A DNA stretch of 7,326 bases from positions 1 to 7,326 of the forward strand of contig CAMYBO010000062.1 in assembly GCA_947254045.1 (NCBI GenBank), in the 5' to 3' direction. Shown in pieces: positions 1-5,601 of this stretch. Origin of the DNA: an uncultured Granulicatella sp. GTDB taxonomy: Bacteria; Bacillota; Bacilli; Lactobacillales; Aerococcaceae. The translations under genes and the position numbers were made by a program. The notes beneath the pieces were generated by a model. It saw nothing but the letters and a program-made list of their open reading frames with translations. It ran no database searches and had not been told where the DNA came from. Numbering within the stretch: position 1 is the stretch's first letter; every line of letters starts with the position of its first letter.

Positions 1-896
1 TGATAGTCCTCTGGATGCTTTGGCATACGATGAGATATTTCTATGAAACTCATTTGTCTTTCTTTTAATAAGTCTCGAATAAAAGTAGTTGTTTCTTCAT
101 CAACTGCAGAAGAAAATTCTTCTATTAATAACATTTCATAAGAACGAAGCAGTAATCGTACTAAACATAATCGGGCTTTTTCTCCTCCAGATAAATTGTC
201 AACTAAATTTACAGTTTCATCCATTAAATCATATCGTTCAAGTAAATAAGACAAATGCACTTCTTTTAGAACATTCTCCATCTGTTCTACAGAATATTCT
301 TCACCAAGTGTTAGATTAAACGCTAATGAATTCATGAAAATATTAGACTCTTGCATAAAGTAACCAATCTTAGCTTTTTGAAAGGCATTATTCGTTTCGG
401 ATACTTCGACTCCTGCAAATCTTATTTTCCCAACTTGTGGATGGATTTCCCCATAAATACAATCTAATAAAGTTGTTTTTCCACTTCCTGAAGGCCCCAT
501 TAATAAAATTCGGTCTCCTTTATTCATCATAAAGTGTAACTCATTCAAAATCGTATGTTCTTTTACTTTCAAATGAATATTCGTTAATTGAATCGGAAAA
601 ACATCTGTAACAAGTACTTGTTCCTCCTTCATCGGTTCAAATTCTAAGTATTTGTTCATTCGTTGAACCATTGGAATTGTTGTATTCATTTTTTGATAAA
701 AATCCATCGCATTTAATAATGGACTAATGATACGATCACTTGCTAAATAAATCGCCATGACAACGGATAATTTCAAATTGCCTTGAATAGAAAAATAAAC
801 TCCAATTGCCAACGGAAGAAAAGAACTAATTCCGGATACTAAATTCGCTAATATTTTTGAAAGAAAACGCAAAAAGTCAATTACGAAAAAAACATC
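1..896 (-). pseudogene. 5'-truncated ABC exporter remnant (last TM helices plus NBD), running off the window
   Basis: An open minus-strand frame runs from just after an in-frame TGA (897-899) to the window edge, 298 codons without a stop. Numbering from the first codon, residues ~10-90 resemble the last two membrane helices of a type IV half-exporter (hydrophobic ANLVSGISSFLPLAIGVYF, then a second segment ending near SDRIISPL). An ATP-binding domain follows: Walker A GPSGSGKT at 134-141 (474-497), a Q-loop in YFMQES, signature LSGGE at 235-239 (180-194), Walker B MLLIEEF, D-loop SSAVD and H-loop His289 in EISHR. About 230 N-terminal residues (TM1-TM4) normal for the family are missing. The frame opens inside the rex terminator, and no start codon near its beginning has a ribosome binding site; the first internal ATG (756-758) lacks one too. 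I infer a gene beheaded by deletion; an assembly join error is the alternative. The 3' end is outside the window. The substrate cannot be told. Confidence 0.8.
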
Positions 897-932
897 TCAT
901 AAATGCTCCTTCCACATTTACAAGATGTTTTT
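886..932 (-). terminator. Rho-independent terminator of rex
   Basis: Perfect 10-bp arms (888-897 and 923-932) are followed inward by a 2x2 CA/CA internal loop and a second perfect 6-bp stem (TAAATG 900-905, CATTTA 915-920) closing a 9-nt loop. Read on the minus strand, the hairpin starts 4 nt after the rex stop codon and ends in a run of seven T (892-886), the classical intrinsic terminator form. The opposite strand also has a T run, but no plus-strand gene reads into it here. Confidence 0.9.
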
Positions 933-936
933 GAAA

Positions 937-1572
937 TTAATTATTATTGTTATTATCTAAGAAATAAATCAAAGTTTGTAATTCATTTGTTAAGTCAACG
1001 TTTTGAACACGAATATGATCCGGTGCAGTTAAACGAAGCGGTGTGAAGTTTAAAATTCCATATACATTTGCTTCCACTAATAAATTAGCAGTTTCTTGAG
1101 CAACTTCTTGAGGAACTGTTAAAATCGCCACTTGAATTTGTTGCACACGAAGTTGTTCTACTAAATCATTCATAGAATAAACTGGAACTCCACTCACAAT
1201 TTTTCCTACCATATTTTCATCTACTTCAAACGCTGCACTAATTCTTACATGATTACTTTGGTGGAAATTATAGTTTAATAAAGCTTGCCCTAAATTTCCT
1301 ACTCCAACTAAAGCAACATTTGTTAAACGATCATGATTTAATTGTTGACTGAAGAAGTCTAATAAATACTCCACATCATAACCATATCCACGTTTTCCTA
1401 ACGCTCCAAAATATGAGAAGTCACGACGGATTGTCGCACTATCTACTTTTACGGCATCACTTAATTCTGTTGATGAAATACGACGTTTTCCTGCATCATG
1501 TAAAAATCTTAAATAACGGTGATAAATTGCTAAGCGCTTTGCGGTAGCTTTTGGAATTTCAACTTTTTTCAT
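937..1572 (-). CDS. rex: Redox-sensing transcriptional repressor Rex
   Basis: Rex is a cytoplasmic homodimer that represses fermentation and NADH-oxidising genes. It leaves DNA when NADH rises relative to NAD+. The product is 211 aa, the normal family length. An N-terminal winged helix (about 1-75) carries the recognition helix in DSATIRRDFSYFG (44-56) and the wing GKRGYGY (59-65). A Rossmann domain follows, with the dinucleotide loop GVGNLG at 90-95, the acidic stretch FEVDE (115-119) after strand 2, LTVP (151-154) and NFTP (175-178). The C-terminal helix near 190-206 is the domain-swapped dimerisation helix in known structures. The protein ends in five asparagines, an unusual tail. I chose ATG 1572-1570 because AAAGGAG (1586-1580) lies 7 nt upstream; the in-frame TTG at 1578-1576 is only 1 nt from that site. 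It has its own promoter and terminator, so it is probably monocistronic, and a Rex-like half-site at its promoter suggests autoregulation. Confidence 0.96.
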   Translation of the reverse strand: MKKVEIPKATAKRLAIYHRYLRFLHDAGKRRISSTELSDAVKVDSATIRRDFSYFGALGKRGYGYDVEYLLDFFSQQLNHDRLTNVALVGVGNLGQALLNYNFHQSNHVRISAAFEVDENMVGKIVSGVPVYSMNDLVEQLRVQQIQVAILTVPQEVAQETANLLVEANVYGILNFTPLRLTAPDHIRVQNVDLTNELQTLIYFLDNNNNN

Positions 1573-1579
1573 TTTCAAT

Positions 1580-1586
1580 CTCCTTT
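1580..1586 (-). promoter_or_regulatory. Ribosome binding site that fixes the rex start
   Basis: AAAGGAG on the minus strand is 7 nt from the ATG at 1572 and only 1 nt from the upstream in-frame TTG at 1578. Normal spacing therefore selects the ATG and a 211-residue product rather than a 213-residue one. Confidence 0.85.
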
Positions 1587-1604
1587 ATATCAAATTTCAT
1601 AAAT

Positions 1605-1634
1605 ATTCTAGCATAAGTTTTATAAAATTCACAA
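1605..1634 (-). promoter_or_regulatory. Candidate rex promoter with an overlapping Rex half-site
   Basis: On the minus strand, TTGTGA (1634-1629) is an acceptable -35, followed by an 18-bp spacer and TAGAAT (1610-1605). A TGC immediately before the -10 (1613-1611) makes it an extended -10. Transcription would begin near 1598, about 26 nt before the start codon and just ahead of the ribosome binding site. The -35 is also TTGTGAA (1634-1628), the conserved half of the Rex operator consensus TTGTGAA-N4-TTCACAA. The matching right half (1623-1617, ATAAAAC) agrees at only 3 of 7 positions. Rex binding here is plausible autoregulation but weakly supported. A second -10-like TATAAT (1667-1662) has no good -35. 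Confidence 0.5.
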
Positions 1635-1669
1635 ACGATATGCTTGTTTTTACATAAAAATATTATATT

Positions 1670-1708
1670 TGTACATTTTATTCTACATATTCCTTATAAT
1701 GTACATTT
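1670..1708. repeat. Pair of TGTACATTT direct repeats in the divergent control region
   Basis: TGTACATTT occurs at 1670-1678 and again at 1700-1708, exactly 30 bp apart, or close to three helical turns. Each copy contains the palindrome TGTACA. They lie midway between the two divergent genes, and the second copy follows a perfect TATAAT (1695-1700). This could be a paired operator, or chance in very AT-rich DNA. Confidence 0.35.
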
Positions 1709-1767
1709 CTCAAGAATATTGTAATTTTTTCTCAATCTTACATCTATATTAAGAACATTAAAAACTT

Positions 1768-1794
1768 TTGTCCTCATTATATGTATGATAGAAT
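1768..1794 (+). promoter_or_regulatory. Candidate promoter for the ABC-F gene
   Basis: TTGTCC (1768-1773) and TAGAAT (1789-1794) form a -35/-10 pair with a short 15-bp spacer. They would give a leader of about 27 nt that contains the ribosome binding site. An alternative is the perfect TATAAT at 1695-1700, which has no convincing -35 at the normal distance and would give a leader of about 120 nt. No attenuator hairpin or leader peptide, such as those ahead of some antibiotic-resistance ABC-F genes, is evident in either leader. Confidence 0.3.
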
Positions 1795-1827
1795 AAAATT
1801 GAAACTGCATAGAAAGAGGATTATGAC

Positions 1828-3771
1828 ATGATTTTATTACAAGGCCAAGGGCTAGCTAGACATTTTGGCCCAGATGTACTATTTGAAAATATTTCCCTTG
1901 AAGTTCAAGAACGTTCTCGTATTGCATTAGTAGGAAGAAACGGAACAGGAAAATCAACATTATTAAAAATTTTAGCCGGAATTGAAGAACCTAGTTTAGG
2001 AATGGTCAGTAAGAAAAAAGACCTTTCGATTGGCTACTTAGATCAATATGCTTCCGTTGATTCTGAAAATACGATTTGGGAAGAAATGATTGAATTATTT
2101 AAAGGAGTCGAAGATCTAAAAAAAGAAGCACTTTTAATAGCTGATAAATTAGGAAGTCCAGACGTATTAGCCAATGAATCACTCTATCAACAAACATTAG
2201 CTCGATATGATGATTTACAAGAACAATTAAATAAAATGAGTGCCTATGGATATGAAGGAGAAATCCGCTCTGTCTTACATGGATTCCAATTTTATCCTGA
2301 AGATTATGATAAAACGATTCAACAATTATCCGGTGGACAAAGAACTCGTTTAGCATTAGCAAAAATTTTATTAGAAAAACATGATGTCTTAATTTTAGAT
2401 GAACCTACGAACCACTTAGATATTGAGACATTAACATGGTTAGAAGACTATTTAAAATCTTCACCCATATCACTACTAATTGTCAGCCATGACCAATACT
2501 TTTTAGATAAAGTTTGTCAAGAAGTGTATGAAATTCATCATCACACTTGCGAATATTATAAAGGCAATTATTCATACTATGTTACGGAACGTGAAAATCG
2601 CTTCTTACTACAACAAAAAGCCTATGAAAAACAACAAGAGAAAATTCAAAAATTAGAAGAATTTGTTGCGAAAAATATTGTTCGTGCCTCTACTACGAAA
2701 CGAGCACAGTCACGTAGAAAACAATTAGAAAAAATGGAACGAATTGAAAAACCACAGTCAGATTCAAGATCCGCTCGTTTTTCATTTTCTGTTCAAAAAG
2801 AATCTGGAAATCAAGTGTTAAATGTGCAAGATGCTTATATTGGCTATGACGGACAAACGCTAGCGGGTCCAATCAATTTAAACATTAGAAAACAAGAAGC
2901 GATTGCGATTGTTGGTCCAAATGGAATTGGTAAATCAACATTTTTAAAATCTCTAACACAAGAAATTCCATGGATTTCTGGAGAAAGTTCATTAGGGGCT
3001 AATGTTCAAGTCGGTTACTATGATCAAAATTTAAGTGGATTAAACTCTAAAATAACTGTTTTAGAAGAGCTATGGAGCCGACATACAACGATGCCTGAAA
3101 AAGATATTCGTACGCTTTTAGGAAGCTTCCTATTTTCAGGAAAAGATGTAGAAAAATCAACTGCCCAATTAAGTGGGGGAGAAAAAGCAAGACTTGCTTT
3201 AGCAAAACTTTCATTAGAACATGATAATTTCTTATTACTCGACGAACCTACCAACCACTTAGATATCGATAGTAAGGAAGTTCTTGAACAAGCTCTCATT
3301 GAATATGATGGAACGATTTGCTTTGTTTCACACGACCGTTATTTCATTAACCAAGTGGCAACGTCTATTTTAGAAATCACTCCTGAAGGAAGTACCTTAT
3401 ATTTAGGAGATTACGATTATTATATTGAAAAGAAACAAGAGCTTGAAGCTTTAAAACAAGAAGAAGCCACTCCTGTTGTTCAAGAAAAAGTAGCTTTAAC
3501 CGATACAAAGAAAAATTACTTAAGCTCAAAAGAAGAACAAAAACAACTTCGTACTCTGACAAGACAAGTAGAACAACTAGAAGAAAAACTGCATCAAATC
3601 GAACAAGAAATTTCTTCTGTTCACGAAGAATTAACATTAGAAGAAGTTTATACGAACCCTACTCGTTCAGCGGAGCTACAACAAACTCTACAAACTTTAA
3701 ATGAATCATTAGAAGAAGTAATGCTGGAATGGGAAGAAGCAAGTTTAGCTTTAGAAGAATTCCAATCTTAA
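1828..3771 (+). CDS. ydiF: ABC-F family ATPase, YdiF type (ribosome-associated)
   Basis: This 647-aa protein has two fused ATP-binding domains and no membrane segment, so it belongs to the ABC-F class, soluble ATPases that bind the ribosomal E site, and not to the transporters. Domain 1 has Walker A GRNGTGKST (36-44), signature LSGGQ (167-171), Walker B ending DEPTNHLD (191-198) and switch His221. A charged, helical inter-domain linker (about 240-325) corresponds to the P-site tRNA interaction motif. Domain 2 has GPNGIGKST (363-371), LSGGE (448-452), DEPTNHLD (472-479) and His502. Both ATP sites look intact. A Glu/Gln-rich C-terminal coiled coil (about 563-647) and the length match B. subtilis YdiF (about 640 aa) better than the shorter resistance proteins such as Lsa or Vga, so a housekeeping translation role is more likely than drug resistance. 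The start is ATG 1828 with AAAGAGGA (1813-1820) 7 nt upstream. It is divergent from rex and convergent with the exporter pair. Confidence 0.93.
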   Translation: MILLQGQGLARHFGPDVLFENISLEVQERSRIALVGRNGTGKSTLLKILAGIEEPSLGMVSKKKDLSIGYLDQYASVDSENTIWEEMIELFKGVEDLKKEALLIADKLGSPDVLANESLYQQTLARYDDLQEQLNKMSAYGYEGEIRSVLHGFQFYPEDYDKTIQQLSGGQRTRLALAKILLEKHDVLILDEPTNHLDIETLTWLEDYLKSSPISLLIVSHDQYFLDKVCQEVYEIHHHTCEYYKGNYSYYVTERENRFLLQQKAYEKQQEKIQKLEEFVAKNIVRASTTKRAQSRRKQLEKMERIEKPQSDSRSARFSFSVQKESGNQVLNVQDAYIGYDGQTLAGPINLNIRKQEAIAIVGPNGIGKSTFLKSLTQEIPWISGESSLGANVQVGYYDQNLSGLNSKITVLEELWSRHTTMPEKDIRTLLGSFLFSGKDVEKSTAQLSGGEKARLALAKLSLEHDNFLLLDEPTNHLDIDSKEVLEQALIEYDGTICFVSHDRYFINQVATSILEITPEGSTLYLGDYDYYIEKKQELEALKQEEATPVVQEKVALTDTKKNYLSSKEEQKQLRTLTRQVEQLEEKLHQIEQEISSVHEELTLEEVYTNPTRSAELQQTLQTLNESLEEVMLEWEEASLALEEFQS

Positions 3772-3793
3772 TAACTTTTATCAAACAAAAATC

Positions 3794-3850
3794 AAAAGAC
3801 TTTTCCTCGTAGCTTAGGACATGTGCTGCTACTGAAGAAAAGTCTTTTTT
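3794..3850. terminator. Bidirectional terminator between the ABC-F gene and the exporter operon
   Basis: Perfect 12-bp arms at 3794-3805 and 3837-3848 enclose 31 nt that hold a further 5-bp stem, GTAGC (3809-3813) with GCTAC (3828-3832). On the plus strand the arm ends in six T (3845-3850), 23 nt after the ABC-F stop the hairpin begins. On the minus strand the outgoing arm TCTTTT continues into GATTTTTGTTTG, also U-rich, just beyond the exporter stop codon. The structure therefore can serve both converging transcripts. Confidence 0.88.
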
Positions 3851-3854
3851 ACTC

Positions 3855-5600
3855 TTACTCATTCATAAATTGGCTTTGATAAAGATGTTGGTAGAACCCT
3901 TGCTGAGCAATCAGTTCTTCATGTGTTCCTTGTTCAATGACTTGCCCATCTTTCAACACTAATATTTTATCTGCATTTTGAATCGTTGAAAGTCTGTGAG
4001 CTACAATGAAACTTGTTTTTCCTTCCATTAATGTTTGGAAAGCTAGTTGAATTTTCAACTCTGTTCTTGTATCAACGGAAGAAGTCGCTTCATCAAGAAT
4101 AAGCATCGATGGCTGGCTTAGCATGACTCTAGCAATGGATAAGAGTTGTCGCTGTCCTTGTGAGAAGTCTTCTCCTTGTCGTTGAAGAGGTGTTTCTAAT
4201 CCTTGAGGTAGCTTTTCAATCATTTTATCTAATTGGCATTGGATTAATACTTGTTGAATTTCTTCGTCAGTTGCATTTGGATTTCCTAATAGTAAATTCT
4301 CTCGAATGGTCCCCGACTGCAACCATGTTTCTTGTAATACCATTCCGAACAATTGTCTCAATTGCTGTCTACTCATGTCTTTTATTGAAATACCATCAAT
4401 GAAAATATTCCCTTTATCGACTTCATAAAATCGCATTAATAAATTAATAAGTGTACTCTTACCACTTCCAGTTGGTCCTACAATCGCAATTTTCTCTCCA
4501 GGGTTAACCTCTAAAGAAAAATTCTCAATGAGTGATTGATCTTTTTGATAAGAAAATGACACATTTTCAAAGAGGACTTCCCCTTTAATCATTTCTGGCA
4601 ATTGGATTTCTGTTTCTTCTTCAGATTCAACTGTTTCTTCCATCAATTTAAATACACGACTTGCACACGCAATTGAATTTTGAAACTCAGTCATCACACC
4701 TGAAATTTCATTAAAAGGTTTTGTATACTGATTCGCATACGTTAAAAATGCTGCCAATTGTCCAATACTTAGTTGAGCTTTCAATACAAAAAATGCTCCC
4801 ACTAATCCTACTACTGTATACACTAAGCTGTTTACAAAGCGAGTTGCTGGATTCGTAATCGAAGAATAGAAAATAGCTTTTAAGGATCGGTCTGCTAACT
4901 TTTCGTTCATTTCATCAAAAGTTTCTAATACATTTTTTTCTTGACTATACGCTTGAACTACTTTTATTCCAGTAATCGTTTCATGAGTAAAAGCTGTTTG
5001 TTCGGCTCTTAATATTGATTGATCATGAAATAAGTCGTATGTTTTTTTAGCGATAAAGGATGCAACGACAAATGAAATAGGCGTTAAAAGAAGAACTACT
5101 ACTGTCATTGTCAGTTGAATACTAAACATCCAAAATAATGTACTTATAATCGTTAAGATTCCTGTAAATAATTGAGAAAATCCTAATAACAATCCATCTG
5201 CCATTTGTTCTGTATCCGAAATAACAATACTTTGAAGGGAACCATGTGCTTTTAAATCTAAGTAACTTAAGGGCATTTCAGATAAATGAATAAAGACATC
5301 ATCTCTTAATGACTTCACCATGCCATAAGCAATATGATTATGACACAAACTCATCACATATTGACTCACCATACTGATTAATGCTAGCACTAAAATCCAT
5401 AATAAACCATTTGTGACAATAGAAAATTGTACTTCTCCAACTCCTATCATCGCATCAATTGTTTGACCGATGACTTTTGGAATCCATACACTAGATAACA
5501 CACTCACCATTGCTAAAAATAGAGAAAATAGTAAAAGAAAACCATATGGTTTTAAATACGGAAATAATTTTTTATACACTTCCATTTTTTCATGCTTCAT
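3855..5600 (-). CDS. Heterodimeric ABC exporter, catalytic half (TMD-NBD, 581 aa)
   Basis: This is a full-length half-transporter. Residues ~1-320 form six predicted membrane helices (clear hydrophobic stretches near 20-40, 65-85, 140-185 and 255-290), and ~338-581 form the ATP-binding domain. Motifs are Walker A GPTGSGKS (375-382), Q-loop Gln423, Walker B MLILDE with catalytic Glu504, D-loop SSVD (507-510) and H-loop His535. The signature is FSQGQ (479-483) instead of LSGGQ. This degenerate signature faces the partner's Walker motifs, so this subunit supplies Walker A/B of the working site and the defective signature of the other. It starts one base after the partner's stop with a strong ribosome binding site inside the partner's last codons, so the two are co-transcribed and probably translationally coupled. 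Such pairs (LmrCD, EfrCD, BmrCD) are inner-membrane drug or peptide exporters; the actual substrate cannot be read from sequence. Confidence 0.95.
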   Translation of the reverse strand: MKHEKMEVYKKLFPYLKPYGFLLLFSLFLAMVSVLSSVWIPKVIGQTIDAMIGVGEVQFSIVTNGLLWILVLALISMVSQYVMSLCHNHIAYGMVKSLRDDVFIHLSEMPLSYLDLKAHGSLQSIVISDTEQMADGLLLGFSQLFTGILTIISTLFWMFSIQLTMTVVVLLLTPISFVVASFIAKKTYDLFHDQSILRAEQTAFTHETITGIKVVQAYSQEKNVLETFDEMNEKLADRSLKAIFYSSITNPATRFVNSLVYTVVGLVGAFFVLKAQLSIGQLAAFLTYANQYTKPFNEISGVMTEFQNSIACASRVFKLMEETVESEEETEIQLPEMIKGEVLFENVSFSYQKDQSLIENFSLEVNPGEKIAIVGPTGSGKSTLINLLMRFYEVDKGNIFIDGISIKDMSRQQLRQLFGMVLQETWLQSGTIRENLLLGNPNATDEEIQQVLIQCQLDKMIEKLPQGLETPLQRQGEDFSQGQRQLLSIARVMLSQPSMLILDEATSSVDTRTELKIQLAFQTLMEGKTSFIVAHRLSTIQNADKILVLKDGQVIEQGTHEELIAQQGFYQHLYQSQFMNE

Positions 5601-5601
5601 A

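Noticed and set aside
89..319. 76-codon plus-strand reading frame
   Set aside because: It lies antisense to the exporter remnant, whose frame carries recognisable ABC motifs through the same bases, and it has no ribosome binding site or recognisable product.
1..896. Insertion sequence or transposon scar as cause of the truncation
   Set aside because: I found no terminal inverted repeats, target duplication or transposase fragment near 870-900.
1573..1827. Small RNA, riboswitch or CRISPR in the divergent intergenic region
   Set aside because: Only AT-rich sequence with short repeats and promoter-like boxes is present; there is no stable hairpin, no conserved aptamer motif and no regular repeat-spacer pattern.
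2099..2362. Minus-strand frame inside the ABC-F gene
   Set aside because: Shadow of the first ATP-binding domain; the composition is that of antisense AT-rich coding DNA with no start signal.
1828..3771. Antibiotic-resistance ABC-F (Lsa/Vga/OptrA type)
   Set aside because: The length, the C-terminal coiled coil and the position next to rex fit housekeeping YdiF, and no leader peptide or attenuator is seen upstream.
3659..3862. Minus-strand frame of 67 codons across the convergent junction
   Set aside because: It would run through the terminator hairpin and the end of the ABC-F gene. The low-complexity Leu/Ile/Val composition is typical of a shadow.
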